Source: Allohoeflea poritis (GTDB lineage: Bacteria; Pseudomonadota; Alphaproteobacteria; Rhizobiales; Rhizobiaceae). From it: a DNA stretch of 64,000 nt. How positions within the stretch are numbered: position 1 is the first letter of the stretch; each line of letters begins with the position of its first letter. Location: assembly GCF_027889715.1 (NCBI RefSeq), contig NZ_JAPJZH010000006.1, positions 62,001 through 126,000 on the forward strand, written 5' to 3'. A program made the position numbers and the translations under genes. The notes under the pieces are model-generated. The model searched no databases and had not been told where the DNA came from. It saw only the letters and a list, made by a program, of their open reading frames with translations. Positions 1 to 9,318 of the stretch are shown here, one piece after another.

Positions 1-714
1 TGCAACGGAGGAATCGACGCCGCCGGAAAGCGCGCAGATGACTTTCTTGTCGCCCACCTGCTCGCGGATGGCGGCAACAGCCTGCTCGCGATAGGCGGCC
101 ATCGACCAGTCCCCTTCCAGCCCGGCGATCTTGTGGACAAAATTGCCCAGCAGCTTGGCGCCGTCGGGCGTATGAATGACTTCCGGATGGAACATCATGC
201 CGTAGGTCTTGCGCTCGACATTGCCGAAGACGGCATAGGGCGCACCCTCGGAGCGGCCGAGAATTTCGAAACCGGGTGGCAGATCGATAACGCGATCGCC
301 GTGGCTCATCCAGACCTGGTGGCGCTGGCCTTGCGTCCACACATCCTCGAAAAGCGGGCAATCCCTGAGCACCTCGACATAGGCGCGGCCGAATTCGCGG
401 TGATCGGAGGATTCGGCCTTGCCGCCCATCTGCACGCACATGGTCATCTGGCCATAGCAGATGCCGAGGATCGGGACACCGGCTTCGAAAATCGCCTGCG
501 GGGCGCGGGGCGAGCCGATGTCGCCGGTCGATGCCGGGCCGCCGGAAAGGATGACCGCTTTCGGCCGTATGCGTTCGAAACCGGCTTGCGCGGACTGGAA
601 CGGAACGATCTCGCAATAGACGCCGGCCTCGCGCACGCGCCGCGCGATGAGCTGGGTGACCTGCGAGCCGAAATCGATGATGAGGACGGAATCGGGATGG
701 GACGGGCTGTTCAT
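1..714 (-). CDS. guaA: GMP synthase (glutamine-hydrolysing), N-terminal 238 residues
   Basis: GMP synthase converts XMP to GMP with glutamine as nitrogen donor, the last step of guanine nucleotide synthesis in the cytoplasm. The minus-strand reading frame starts at the ATG at 714 and runs off the left edge. It contains a class I glutamine amidotransferase domain: the nucleophile motif GICYGQM (Cys86) and the FHPEV motif (His176, Glu178). The start of the ATP-pyrophosphatase domain follows, with the PP-loop SGGVDSS at residues 230-236, just before the edge. The C-terminal synthetase half is therefore outside the window. guaB lies about 13 kb away in the same window. Identification is firm; only the truncation by the window limits it. 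Confidence 0.96.
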   Translation of the reverse strand, partial: MNSPSHPDSVLIIDFGSQVTQLIARRVREAGVYCEIVPFQSAQAGFERIRPKAVILSGGPASTGDIGSPRAPQAIFEAGVPILGICYGQMTMCVQMGGKAESSDHREFGRAYVEVLRDCPLFEDVWTQGQRHQVWMSHGDRVIDLPPGFEILGRSEGAPYAVFGNVERKTYGMMFHPEVIHTPDGAKLLGNFVHKIAGLEGDWSMAAYREQAVAAIREQVGDKKVICALSGGVDSSVA

Positions 715-762
715 GGCAAGGCTTTAGTGATTCGTTGGCGCGAGCGCAAGGCTGCGACCGGA

Positions 763-1401
763 TCAGACCTTGATGCGCCCTTTTTCGATGGCATTTTCAA
801 CCCGGTCGACCGCTTCGGCCAGCTTCTCGTCGATGATATGCAGATATTGCGTCCAGTCATCGACGTGCTTCAGGTCTTCCTTGCCGTCCGAAATACCGCG
901 CAGGCCAATCATCGGGATATCGAAGTGGTGACAGGCCCTCAGCTTGGCGAAGGTCTCCATATCCACCATATGCGCGTCGATGCCCCGATAGGCGTCGCCC
1001 GAAACGATATTGGCGCCCGTCGAAAGGGAGGCTGACGGAACGTCCGGAACCGCAATCGGCATCTCCACGGTCACAGGCAGATCCAGAAACGGCGTCTGGC
1101 CCTTTTCGAAACCAAGGGCACTGGCATCCATGTCGCGATAGGAAACGGAAGAGACCTGATAGATGCCGGTCTGTTCCAGCTCGGCAGAACCGGCTGACCC
1201 CAGCGACACCACCAGATCCGGGCATGCCCCCGTCGCCTCCAGCTTTTCCAGCGCCGAGGTCAGTTTGACGGCCGCTTCCACCGGGCCAACGCCGGTGATC
1301 AGTGGCGAGAAGCGCTTCTTCAGCTCCGGTCCGTATTCCTGTTCGGCGGCCATGACGTAAAGCAGCCGACGGCCGGCGACGATTTTCGTAAGATCCTTCA
1401 T
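763..1401 (-). CDS. 5'-methylthioadenosine/S-adenosylhomocysteine nucleosidase-family protein
   Basis: This 212-residue protein belongs to the nucleoside phosphorylase/MTA-SAH nucleosidase superfamily, whose bacterial members hydrolyse the glycosidic bond of methylthioadenosine and adenosylhomocysteine. Visible family features are the glycine-rich segment LVVSLGSAGS near residues 62-72, the substrate-binding VDMETFA motif near residue 145 and the later GISD segment (about residues 169-172) carrying the usual catalytic Asp position. Its start overlaps the stop of the upstream thioesterase gene by 4 bases (ATGA), so the two are probably translationally coupled. The exact substrate within the superfamily cannot be read from the sequence, so I give no symbol. 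Confidence 0.85.
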   Translation of the reverse strand: MKDLTKIVAGRRLLYVMAAEQEYGPELKKRFSPLITGVGPVEAAVKLTSALEKLEATGACPDLVVSLGSAGSAELEQTGIYQVSSVSYRDMDASALGFEKGQTPFLDLPVTVEMPIAVPDVPSASLSTGANIVSGDAYRGIDAHMVDMETFAKLRACHHFDIPMIGLRGISDGKEDLKHVDDWTQYLHIIDEKLAEAVDRVENAIEKGRIKV

Positions 1402-1856
1402 CCCTCGATCCCTTCGCGGCCGGTGACGGCCATCATGGTTCCGGTCATGGTCGCCACAAGCTTTTCCGTGCCGTCTTCGCGCAGCGCGAAGGCCTTTCCG
1501 TCCGCAACGGTGATGGTGCTGCCGGGCTTGGTGACCTCGGCCCGGAAGATGAAGCGCTCGCCCCTTGCCGGCGAAAGCAGGTTGATCTTGAATTCGATGG
1601 TCAGCACGGCGGCGTCGGCCGGCATCAGCGAAAAGGCGGCATAGCCGCAGGCCGAATCCAGCGCTGTCGAAATGATGCCCGCATGCATGAAACCGTGCTG
1701 CTGGGTAAATTCGGGAAGGAACGGCATTTCCATCTCGACCCGGCCCGGACCGACGCTCACAAGCTTCATGCCGAGCGTTTCCATCGCCTTCTGGCGCTCG
1801 AAACTGCGTTTTGAACGAGCCTCGAAATCAGGGTTCTTCGGTTGAAAGTCAGGCAA
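1398..1856 (-). CDS. PaaI-family hotdog-fold thioesterase
   Basis: A 152-residue single hotdog-domain protein. The segment HGFMHAGIISTALDSACGYA is the typical PaaI/4HBT active-site helix region, with the residue acting on the thioester expected to be the Asp of ALDSACG. Members of the family hydrolyse acyl-CoA or aryl-CoA thioesters in the cytoplasm. It is followed with a 4-base overlap by the nucleosidase gene and preceded by the rRNA methyltransferase gene with only about 11 bases between, so the three probably form one minus-strand transcript. The substrate is unknown. A domain of this size normally works as a dimer or tetramer. Confidence 0.88.
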   Translation of the reverse strand: MPDFQPKNPDFEARSKRSFERQKAMETLGMKLVSVGPGRVEMEMPFLPEFTQQHGFMHAGIISTALDSACGYAAFSLMPADAAVLTIEFKINLLSPARGERFIFRAEVTKPGSTITVADGKAFALREDGTEKLVATMTGTMMAVTGREGIEG

Positions 1857-1867
1857 TGCAGCCTCCC

Positions 1868-3157
1868 CTACTGGCGCTTCTGCAACACGGAAAAGAAAAA
1901 GCCGTCCGTTTTTGTGGCGGCCGGTGTCAGCGTGACCGTCTTCATGTCCGCCGACCAGGGCTGCAGAGGGTTCTCGCCGAAAAGGTCCTGCCAGACCTCG
2001 CCGGCCGAAACCGGCTCGAAAGCGCCATTATCCTCGCAAAAGCCGTAGACCTGCGCTTCGTTCTCCTGCGGCAGGACCGAACAGGTGATGTAGATCAGGA
2101 AGCCGCCCGGCCGCACGAAAGGCGCGGCCGAGGCAAGCACTTCCTGCTGCTGATCGAGCCGTTCCTCGAGGTTCTTCTGGGTCAGTTTCCATTTGGTGTC
2201 CGGCCGGCGGCGCCATGTGCCCGTTCCCGTGCACGGGGCGTCGATGATGACCCGGTCCATGCGGCCGGCCAGCCCGCCGAGGTCCGAGCCTGCGTCATGG
2301 ACCTGAACGTTGCGTGTCCCGGCGCGCTTGAGCCGCTCGAAGATCGGCGCAAGTCTTGCCTTGTCGATGTCATAGGCGTGAATCTGACCGCTGTTTTCCA
2401 TTGCCGCCGAAAGCGCCAGCGTCTTGCCGCCACCGCCCGCGCAGTAATCGAGCACCTGTTCGCCACCTCGCGCAAAAATCAGGTCGGAGACGATCTGGCT
2501 GCCCTCGTCCTGCACCTCGAACCAGCCTTTCTGATAGGCCGGTTCGGCAGTCACGTTGGGCAGGCGGGCCGGCCCCTCACCCGGGGCAATGCGCAGGCCG
2601 TTTCGCGCCAGGTCGGTGCGGACCGCGCCGCTGCGCGTCAACGCCTTCAGGACCTTGTCCACCGACGATTTCAGCGTGTTGACCCGCAGATCGAGCGGCG
2701 GCCGTTCGCTCAGCGCCTGCGCTTCTGCAACCCACTCGTCGTCGAAATTCTCCTCGAAGGCGAAGCGGACCCATTCGGGAATGTCGGCCTGAACATGCGG
2801 CGGCGCCTTCTTCAGGTCACGGCCGGTGAAGGCTTTTGCGGATTTCTCGGACAATGGCTCGGGCGCGAAGCGATCGCCCGCCAGCAGCTCGCGCAACTTG
2901 TCGGGGTCGATGTTCCACTGGCGATGGATCACCGCATGGACCAGCGCCGACGGACTGTCATCGTCCATCAGCCAGGCATGCGAGAGCTTCTTACGCAGCG
3001 CGTCATAGACAAGATTGCCGATGGCCGCCCGGTCGCCGGAGCCGGCAAAGCGATGCGACAGGCCCCAATCCTTCAGCGCGTCGGACACGGGCCGTTTTCG
3101 CTGTTCGATATCGCCAAGTACCTCGATGGCCGCCGCCATCCGACCGCCAAGCCGCAT
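1868..3157 (-). CDS. RsmB-family rRNA (cytosine-5)-methyltransferase
   Basis: This 429-residue protein is a class I SAM-dependent m5C RNA methyltransferase of the RsmB/NOL1/Sun family. Motif I is seen in CAGGGGKTLALSAAM, the motif IV catalytic region in DAPCTGTGTWRRRPD and the motif VI nucleophile region in TCSVLPQENE, giving the two cysteines typical of RNA m5C enzymes. The N-terminal 140 residues are helical and would include the NusB-like part of this family. The start is supported by position only; no strong Shine-Dalgarno was obvious. It leads the minus-strand group containing the thioesterase and nucleosidase. Which rRNA position is modified cannot be stated. Confidence 0.9.
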   Translation of the reverse strand: MRLGGRMAAAIEVLGDIEQRKRPVSDALKDWGLSHRFAGSGDRAAIGNLVYDALRKKLSHAWLMDDDSPSALVHAVIHRQWNIDPDKLRELLAGDRFAPEPLSEKSAKAFTGRDLKKAPPHVQADIPEWVRFAFEENFDDEWVAEAQALSERPPLDLRVNTLKSSVDKVLKALTRSGAVRTDLARNGLRIAPGEGPARLPNVTAEPAYQKGWFEVQDEGSQIVSDLIFARGGEQVLDYCAGGGGKTLALSAAMENSGQIHAYDIDKARLAPIFERLKRAGTRNVQVHDAGSDLGGLAGRMDRVIIDAPCTGTGTWRRRPDTKWKLTQKNLEERLDQQQEVLASAAPFVRPGGFLIYITCSVLPQENEAQVYGFCEDNGAFEPVSAGEVWQDLFGENPLQPWSADMKTVTLTPAATKTDGFFFSVLQKRQ

Positions 3158-3413
3158 ATTCGCGTTCCTGTCTCATTCAATGGAGCCGAGCCATAACGCG
3201 GCCAGTCCTCAAAGGAAAGACGGCCGCGACCGAAATTGCCGGCTGCAATGCGAGCCACCGGTCTGACAAGTGACGCCTGCGACACAGTTCAGCCTTGCAA
3301 AATGCACATCCCTGCCGCACGGTCCAACCGGTTGTATAGATGCCAGAATCAACCCATATCGACGGTAACGGATTTGCGGTGGCCCGGCCGCCGCCAGAAC
3401 AAGGAGCTTCAAA

Positions 3414-3764
3414 ATGAGTGTTCAAGACAATCGGCCAAGCGACAAGGACATTGCCGACTGGACACAACGCCGCAACGAGCTCGCCGCCCGTCTCGAAGAA
3501 TTCGAATATACGCCCGAGGATGTCTGGCTGAGGGACCTCGGCATTCGTCACACGGGGCCGATGGCCGCTGCCTCGAAGCAGCTGAAAAGCGGTGTGCCCG
3601 CCAATGACAATCTCGCCGCCGCCATGGAGGCCGCAGACCGGCATCTCAATGACAATGTCCTGGCCGTCGAAAAACAGGCGGAAGCCGACATTGCGCGGCT
3701 GCGCGACCTGATCAAGGGGTGCGTTACGGCGATCGACGACTGGATTGCTGCACACAAGGGCTGA
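3414..3764 (+). CDS. Conserved hypothetical protein, acidic-helical, 116 aa
   Basis: I do not recognise this protein. It is 116 residues, mostly helical by composition, with no signal peptide or membrane segment. The second half reads like an amphipathic coiled coil (AADRHLNDNVLAVEKQAEAD and onward). The ATG is preceded by AAGGAG eight bases upstream, which fixes the start and makes this a real gene rather than chance. It stands alone, divergent from the methyltransferase gene upstream and convergent with the MAPEG gene downstream (12 bases between stops). The 256 bases before it (3158-3413) hold no other gene. Confidence 0.7.
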   Translation: MSVQDNRPSDKDIADWTQRRNELAARLEEFEYTPEDVWLRDLGIRHTGPMAAASKQLKSGVPANDNLAAAMEAADRHLNDNVLAVEKQAEADIARLRDLIKGCVTAIDDWIAAHKG

Positions 3765-3775
3765 TACGGCCCCGT

Positions 3776-4192
3776 TCAGGCCCGCAGCAGTACCCAGGCC
3801 AGCCAAAGCCACAGGATTGCGTTGACGACATAGCCGAGAATGAACAGCGGCCGGCGCTTGCGCACATCATTGCTGGTGATGTGCACATAGGAATGGCAGA
3901 TGCGGCTGACAACGAACACCCAGGCCAGGAAAAGCACCGGATAGTTGACGCCGTTGACCATGTAGAGCACGACGCAGACGATATAGAACAGGAACGGCAG
4001 TTCGAACTGGTTGATCAGGTTCCGGATCGCCGTCGCGCTGGGTTCAGGCTCGATCATCGGAACCTTGAATTCCGCCGCCCGCACCTTGCCGGCCCGCACC
4101 GCGCGTTGACGGCGCCCGGAGGCGATCACGTAGATTGCGTAGATCAAGCCGGTCTGAACGATCAGCGGCCAGAATATTGCGGTGTTGCTCAT
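3776..4192 (-). CDS. MAPEG-family integral membrane protein
   Basis: A 138-residue protein with about four hydrophobic segments, beginning MSNTAIFWPLIVQTGLIYA and ending in a Trp/Leu-rich helix. The layout (first helix, basic loop, then a conserved segment with NLINQFELPFLFYI and a later NYPVLFLAWVFVVSRICHS) is that of bacterial MAPEG proteins, relatives of microsomal glutathione transferases of unsettled function. I chose the ATG at 4192 because GGGGA stands 7 to 11 bases before it and because the 40 residues that would precede it in a longer frame are not hydrophobic and look non-native. Location: inner membrane. Partner or substrate unknown. Confidence 0.83.
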   Translation of the reverse strand: MSNTAIFWPLIVQTGLIYAIYVIASGRRQRAVRAGKVRAAEFKVPMIEPEPSATAIRNLINQFELPFLFYIVCVVLYMVNGVNYPVLFLAWVFVVSRICHSYVHITSNDVRKRRPLFILGYVVNAILWLWLAWVLLRA

Positions 4193-4405
4193 GGTTTGTC
4201 CCCGCTGCGAATCTCGTGCCAAACGGTAGAGCCATTCTCCCGGCGATGGAACAGCGTCCCTTGAGATAAAGCGGCAATAAAACCATATTTGAGTGATACG
4301 GAATGGTTGCACGGCGCAGGCGACCGTCCAGCACCCCGCTCAAGCGGCACCCTTCATGACGGCAGACCGGCGCTTGAGCACCCGACTGACAGGCGGAGAT
4401 CCGGC

Positions 4406-4876
4406 ATGTTCAAGAAGCTGTTTCAAGCAATCTTTTCCGCAGATCCGGTCAAGGACATGCACCGTTCCGTGCAAGCGAAGGATACGGCTGTACTCGATGG
4501 CGGCCTGACGCGAGAGGATTTCCTGCACCGCATGGAGGCATTTCAGGCCGAGTGCCAGAGCGTCTTCAATCTCGTGGGGCGCGCCAAGGAGCATGCGGCG
4601 ACCGTCGCCGAAACCGGGCGGGTCGAACAGGCTTTCATCGATGAAGCCGAGAGCGCGCTCGAGGATGTTCAGGCGGCCGAGATAGAGATCGCCAATCTCA
4701 ACGAATCCGCAGCCCATCTGTCGCAGACCCTGCTCGGCCGCCTCGACAAGACCGCCGACATGATCGCCGATGCCCACAGCGCGCTGGAAAGCGCGCTCAA
4801 CGATATCCGCATGGCGAAAATCGATTTCAACTCCAACCGCGACGACGATGATGACGACGATTTCGACGGCGATTGA
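4406..4876 (+). CDS. Hypothetical helical protein with polyaspartate tail, 156 aa
   Basis: I do not recognise a family. The 156-residue product is cytoplasmic, predicted mostly helical (long heptad-like stretch from about residue 40 to 135), and ends in a run of Asp residues (NRDDDDDDDFDGD). The start at 4406 follows a purine-rich AGGCGGAG sequence at a proper distance; a longer in-frame extension exists but is Arg/Pro-rich and unlikely. It is divergent from the MAPEG gene and lies upstream of the LuxR regulator on the same strand with 108 bases between. The acidic tail might chelate a cation or bind a basic partner; this is only a guess. Confidence 0.65.
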   Translation: MFKKLFQAIFSADPVKDMHRSVQAKDTAVLDGGLTREDFLHRMEAFQAECQSVFNLVGRAKEHAATVAETGRVEQAFIDEAESALEDVQAAEIEIANLNESAAHLSQTLLGRLDKTADMIADAHSALESALNDIRMAKIDFNSNRDDDDDDDFDGD

Positions 4877-4984
4877 CGCGCGGAAATCGCTTTCCGGCAA
4901 GGCCTCGTTCGGCCAGCAAACAAGCCGAATTTGAAAACCCGGACCGGTTTGCTAAACTTTGGCAGGCAAGTCCGGAGCAAACAC

Positions 4985-5749
4985 ATGGTGAGCCTGACAG
5001 CAAGGGAAAGCGACCTGGTTTTCCGCATTATGGGAGCGTTGTCCGCCGACCACTCCTGCGATGCTTTGCGCAATACGATCGGCCCGATGCTGCTCGACCT
5101 TCTTGGTGCGCAATATTTCGCTTCCTATGTCTGGAGCGAAAGCAGCAGCACATTCGGCCACCGCATCGCGCTCAATATGAGCGACGACAATCTGAAAACC
5201 TACGAAAACTACTTTCAGTTCCGCGATCCGATCACCCCCCTGCTGCAAAGAAAGCGTCGGGCGACCGCCGTCACGGAGGTCATTTCCCGGCGCGCGCTTG
5301 AACGCAGCGAATTCTTCAATGATTTCCTCGTCCGCGACGGGCTGCATTACGGAATCAACTACTACGCCTATTCCGCCGGCCAGAATATCGGCGACCTGCG
5401 CATCTGGCGGGGCCGCGGCAAGGAGGATTTCTGCCGCCGCGACCTGGAAATCGTCGACGCGATCGGCCCGGCTTTCACCCATGCGATGCGCCGCGCCCTG
5501 TCGCGGGATCAAAACGGTCAAACGCGTATCTCACTGACCAACGCCATCGAAAGCGAAAGCACCCGGGTCCACCTGACCAAGCGGGAAAAGGAAATCGCCG
5601 CTGCAGTGATGCTCGGCAAGACGGATCAGCAGATCGCCGCCGAACTGTTCATCTCGGTCGCGACCGTCAGGACGCATCTGAAACATCTCTTCCGCAAGCT
5701 CGATGTCTCCAGCCGCGCGCAACTGACGCGGCGCATCGCACTCCACTAA
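4985..5749 (+). CDS. LuxR-family transcriptional regulator
   Basis: A 254-residue regulator. Residues about 15-165 form a ligand-sensing domain of the LuxR autoinducer-binding/GAF-like type, with the DP pair in FRDPITP that is usual in this domain. Residues about 190-250 are a GerE-type helix-turn-helix (LTKREKEIAAAVMLGKTDQQ, then ATVRTHLKHLFRKLDV). The ATG at 4985 has GGAG at -8. No luxI-type synthase gene is visible nearby, so it may be an orphan receptor or respond to another small molecule. It directly precedes the amidase/ABC operon on the same strand (106 bases), which makes that operon its most likely target; this is inference from position. Confidence 0.88.
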   Translation: MVSLTARESDLVFRIMGALSADHSCDALRNTIGPMLLDLLGAQYFASYVWSESSSTFGHRIALNMSDDNLKTYENYFQFRDPITPLLQRKRRATAVTEVISRRALERSEFFNDFLVRDGLHYGINYYAYSAGQNIGDLRIWRGRGKEDFCRRDLEIVDAIGPAFTHAMRRALSRDQNGQTRISLTNAIESESTRVHLTKREKEIAAAVMLGKTDQQIAAELFISVATVRTHLKHLFRKLDVSSRAQLTRRIALH

Positions 5750-5855
5750 GCCGATTTTCGCAGACAGGCTGCGCGCCAATATCCTCATTTATGGGGATAC
5801 CGGTTCTGCGCTTCACCGGACAGGATAGGACAAAACGCATGGAGGAGATGCCGTT

Positions 5856-7265
5856 TTGTCACGCCCCGAACCGGTCGACCTGACCATTTCCGAGGCCCTT
5901 GCCGAGATGCGCGAGGGGAAACTTTCCAGTGCCGACTATGTCGAGGCCCATATCGAAAGGTGCGAAAAGCACGCCGGCCTCAATGCCTTCGTTTCCCATG
6001 ATTGGGACGGCCTGCGCCAGGCGGCGCGCGCGGCCGATGAGACGGGAAAAGCCGGCGAAGGCCTGACCGGCATTCCCCTGGTGCTGAAAGACAATATCAA
6101 TACGACAACGCTGCCGACCAGCGCGGCCACCGGCGCTTTGCGCGGATGGACCGCCGCAAGCAACGCGCCGATTGCCGAAGCGCTCTTTGCGCAAGGCGCC
6201 CTGCTCGGCGCCAAGGGCAATATGCACGAGCTCGCATTCGGCATCACCACCAACAATGCGGTAACGGGCGCATCGCGCAATCCGTTCAACCCCGACATGA
6301 TCCCCGGCGGATCGAGCGGCGGCGTCGGAACCGCGGTCGGTGCGCGGCTGATGCCCGGCGGCATCGGCACAGACACGGGCGCATCCGTACGTCTGCCGGC
6401 GGCGCTTTGCGGCATTGTCGGCTATCGCCCGACGGTCGGCCGCTACCCGGGGAGCGGGATCGTTCCGATCTCCCATACGCGCGACACGGCCGGCCCGATG
6501 GTCCGCAGCGTCGCCGATGCCCGGCTTCTCGACGCCGTGATGTCGGGCACCCGGTCATCCGGCGAAACGGCGGATCTGAAATCCCTGCGCATTGGCGTGC
6601 CGAAACCGCATTTCTACGATGACCTCGATCCGGGCGTTGCGAAAATCGCCGAACGGACGCTGGGCCTGTTGGAGCGCGCCGGCGCCCGGCTGGTGGACGT
6701 CGAATTGCCTGATATCGCCGCGTTGAACGATGCGGTCGGCTTCCCCGTCGCGCTTTACGAGTTCAAGGTCGATCTGGCGAACTATCTTGCCGAGAACGGT
6801 CTTTCGCTGACCCTGGAGGACATCCACGCCGGTGTCGCAAGCCCCGACGTCAAGGGCGTCATGGGCTCGCAGCTTGGCGACGAGGCCATTCCGGAAGCGC
6901 TCTACCGGCAGGTCATGAGCGTCGAGCGGCCGAAACTGCAGCAGGCCTACGAGACGTGTTTTTCCGAAAACGGGATCGACGTGCTCCTGTTTCCGACCGC
7001 GCCGCTGCCGGCCCGCCCCATCGGCGACGACGAGACGGTCGCGCACAATGGCGAGCGGCAGCCGACCTTCACCACCTTCATCCGCAATACGGATCCGGCC
7101 AGCAATGCCGGCATTCCTGGCATCAGTCTGCCGGCCGGCCTCGACTCAGACGGCCTGCCCGTCGGGATGGAGCTCGATGCACCGGCCGGTTCGGACGAAA
7201 TGCTGCTCGCCATCGCCCAGGCCGTCGAAACGGTGCTCGGGCCGGGCGAAGCGCCAAAACTCTAA
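5856..7265 (+). CDS. Amidase-signature-family hydrolase
   Basis: A 469-residue amidase-signature enzyme hydrolysing a carboxylic amide to acid and ammonia. The Ser-cisSer-Lys triad is visible: Lys78 in VLKDN, Ser153/Ser154 in GGSSGG and Ser177 in GTDTGASVRLP. The length fits single-domain members such as indoleacetamide or mandelamide hydrolases. The start is a TTG: GGAGGAG ends 8 bases before it, while the two nearby ATGs (5839, 5848) are in other frames. It is the first gene of an operon followed by a binding protein and ABC transporter subunits, so the transported solute is probably an amide or a compound releasing one. The true substrate is not deducible. Confidence 0.92.
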   Translation: MSRPEPVDLTISEALAEMREGKLSSADYVEAHIERCEKHAGLNAFVSHDWDGLRQAARAADETGKAGEGLTGIPLVLKDNINTTTLPTSAATGALRGWTAASNAPIAEALFAQGALLGAKGNMHELAFGITTNNAVTGASRNPFNPDMIPGGSSGGVGTAVGARLMPGGIGTDTGASVRLPAALCGIVGYRPTVGRYPGSGIVPISHTRDTAGPMVRSVADARLLDAVMSGTRSSGETADLKSLRIGVPKPHFYDDLDPGVAKIAERTLGLLERAGARLVDVELPDIAALNDAVGFPVALYEFKVDLANYLAENGLSLTLEDIHAGVASPDVKGVMGSQLGDEAIPEALYRQVMSVERPKLQQAYETCFSENGIDVLLFPTAPLPARPIGDDETVAHNGERQPTFTTFIRNTDPASNAGIPGISLPAGLDSDGLPVGMELDAPAGSDEMLLAIAQAVETVLGPGEAPKL

Positions 7266-7287
7266 GAAAACAAGGGGAGTACAGATC

Positions 7288-8445
7288 ATGGAACGCAGAT
7301 TGTTCATCAAACTCGCGGGCTCCGCAGCCGCTGTCAGCGCCCTGCCCGCATTCGGCACCGCCTTGGCCGCCGACCCGGTCAAGGTCGGTGTGCTGCTGCC
7401 GCAATCCGGCCCGGGCGGTCTTTTCGGGCCGTCCTGCGAAAATGCCGCCAATCTCGCCGTTGCCGAGATCAACGGGGCCGGCGGTATATTGGGGCGCATG
7501 ATCGAACCGGTTTTCGCCGATGTCGGCGGGCCGCCGTCCGACGCCAACCAGGCGGCGCTCAAATTGTGGAAGGGCGAGAAGGTCGAGGCCTTTGTCGGCA
7601 TGCATGACAGCGCGGTGCGCGGCGCCCTCACCAATCTCTTCAAGGGCCAGGTGCCCTATATCTACACGCCGGTCTATGAGGGCGGTGAGTGCTCGGCGGG
7701 AACCTTCGTGCTCGGCGAGACGCCGGCGCAGCAGCTCGAGCCGGTCATTCCCTGGATGGCCGCCAACAAGGGCGCAAGCAAATGGTATCTGATCGGCAAT
7801 GACTACAACTGGCCGCGCGATACGAATGCTGCCGCCAAGGGCTATATCGAAGCGTCCGGCGGCACGGTTGTCGGCGAGGAATACCTGCCGTTTACGGCGG
7901 ACAATTTCGACAGCAACCTTGCCAAGATCAAGAGCAGCGGCGCCGATGCCGTGCTGATCACGCTTGTCGGCGGCGCCTCGGTCGGCTTCAACCGCGCCTT
8001 CGCCAGCTTCGGTCTGCCGGATACGGTCGTGCGCCTGGGCACGCTGATCGAGGAAAACACGCTCGCCGGTATCGGCGCGGAGAATTCGAAGAATCTTTTC
8101 TCGTCCGCCGGCTATTTCGCCAATATCGACACGCCCGCGGCGACCGCCTTTTCCGACGCCTATCACGGCAAGTTCGGCGCCGATGCGGCGGCGCTCAATT
8201 CGCTGGGGGAATCCTGCTATGAAGGCCTGAAGCTGCTGCAGGCGATGGCGGAAAAAGCCGGATCGCTTGACGTCGCGGAGCTGGAGAATGCGGCGGAAGG
8301 CACCAGCTATGACGGGCCGCGCGGCCGGGCGACAATGAGCGAACGGCACGTCTCAAGGGACATCTTCCTTGCCGAAGCGGATGGCGCCGGCTTCAAGGTC
8401 GTGGAGACTTTTCCCGCCGTCAGTGCCGGCAGGAACTGCTCGTAA
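7288..8445 (+). CDS. ABC transporter substrate-binding protein (urea/short-chain amide or branched-chain amino acid type)
   Basis: A 385-residue periplasmic binding protein. The N-terminus MERRLFIKLAGSAAAVSALP carries an RRLFIK motif close to the Tat consensus followed by a hydrophobic stretch and an Ala-x-Ala site before DPVKVGVLL, so Tat export is likely. The mature part starts with KVGVLLPQSG and contains the paired-lobe features of the Peripla_BP_5/6 families (VFADVGG, NDYNWPRDTNAAAKG). The sequence resembles the UrtA/FmdD branch more than classical LivJ. ATG at 7288 follows AGGGGAG. It lies 22 bases after the amidase gene and 21 bases before the permease gene, in one operon. Confidence 0.9.
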   Translation: MERRLFIKLAGSAAAVSALPAFGTALAADPVKVGVLLPQSGPGGLFGPSCENAANLAVAEINGAGGILGRMIEPVFADVGGPPSDANQAALKLWKGEKVEAFVGMHDSAVRGALTNLFKGQVPYIYTPVYEGGECSAGTFVLGETPAQQLEPVIPWMAANKGASKWYLIGNDYNWPRDTNAAAKGYIEASGGTVVGEEYLPFTADNFDSNLAKIKSSGADAVLITLVGGASVGFNRAFASFGLPDTVVRLGTLIEENTLAGIGAENSKNLFSSAGYFANIDTPAATAFSDAYHGKFGADAAALNSLGESCYEGLKLLQAMAEKAGSLDVAELENAAEGTSYDGPRGRATMSERHVSRDIFLAEADGAGFKVVETFPAVSAGRNCS

Positions 8446-8466
8446 ACCGTTGGAAAGCCGACGCAA

Positions 8467-9318
8467 TTGGACCTGATCCTCACAAACGGCATGAACCTCG
8501 TCTATGCCGTTGCAACCCTGGCGCTGATCGCGCTGGGGCTCGCGGTGGTTTTCGGTCTGCTGGGCGTCATGAACATGGCCCATGGCGAATTTGTCATGCT
8601 GGGCGCGTTCAGTGTCTATGTGACCCAGCAGGCCGGGCTTCCGATGCTGGCGGCTATCCCGCTGGCGATCGCGGTCTGCGCCATTGTCGGCTATCTTGTC
8701 GAATGGTCGATCGTCAGGCATCTCTACAGCCGCCCCTTCGATACGCTGCTCGCGACCTGGGGCCTTTCGATCCTGATGCGCAAGCTGGTCGAGGCCGGTT
8801 TCGGGCGGGACTACAAGAGCATCGACCAGGTGCTGCCCGGAACCGTCGATGTTTTCGGCATCGCCTATCCCTCCTACCGGCTGCTGCTGCTGGCCGTCAT
8901 TGCCATCTTCTTCGGACTGCTTTTTGCCTGGTATCGCCGCAGCAATACCGGCGCGCGCATCAAGGCCATGGTTTCCAATCCGCAACTTGCTGCCGCCGTT
9001 GGCATCGACACGGCGCGGCTGGCGCGCATGACATTCGTCTTCGGCGTGTGCACGGCCGGCCTTGCGGGCGTAGCGCTTGCGCCGCTGGTACGGGTCGAAC
9101 CCTATATGGGCATCGACTACCTCCTGTCGTCCTTCTTTATCCTCGTCGTCGGCGGGCTCGGATCGCTTGAGGGTCTCCTGATCGGCTCCTCGGTTATCGG
9201 CGGCACGGACACGGTGATCTCGACACTGTTCGCCAAGACCAGCGGCTATATGGCGGTGCTGCTGATTTCCATCCTGTTCCTGTGGCTGAGACCCGATGGC
9301 CTTTTCTCGCGCCGCTAG
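8467..9318 (+). CDS. Branched-chain/urea-type ABC transporter permease (LivH/UrtB family)
   Basis: A 283-residue inner-membrane permease with about eight hydrophobic segments. The conserved segments GLLGVMNMAHGEFVMLGAF and VVGGLGSLEGLLIGSSVIGG are diagnostic of the LivH family. It forms half of the transport channel; the other half is the permease part of the next gene. A TTG at 8467 is the apparent start, preceded by a purine-rich TGGAAAG; an ATG at 8491 is the alternative and would remove 8 residues. The 3' end overlaps the following gene by 23 bases, which suggests tight co-translation. Confidence 0.9.
   Translation: MDLILTNGMNLVYAVATLALIALGLAVVFGLLGVMNMAHGEFVMLGAFSVYVTQQAGLPMLAAIPLAIAVCAIVGYLVEWSIVRHLYSRPFDTLLATWGLSILMRKLVEAGFGRDYKSIDQVLPGTVDVFGIAYPSYRLLLLAVIAIFFGLLFAWYRRSNTGARIKAMVSNPQLAAAVGIDTARLARMTFVFGVCTAGLAGVALAPLVRVEPYMGIDYLLSSFFILVVGGLGSLEGLLIGSSVIGGTDTVISTLFAKTSGYMAVLLISILFLWLRPDGLFSRR

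Noticed and set aside
133-1035. 300-codon plus-strand frame opposite guaA and the nucleosidase gene
   Set aside because: It is antisense to two well-recognised genes; composition (Ala/Arg/Gly/Asp-rich) is typical of a shadow frame in high-G+C DNA.
1811-3196. 461-codon plus-strand frame opposite the rRNA methyltransferase gene
   Set aside because: The minus-strand frame has all family motifs; no ribosome-binding site or known pattern on the plus strand.
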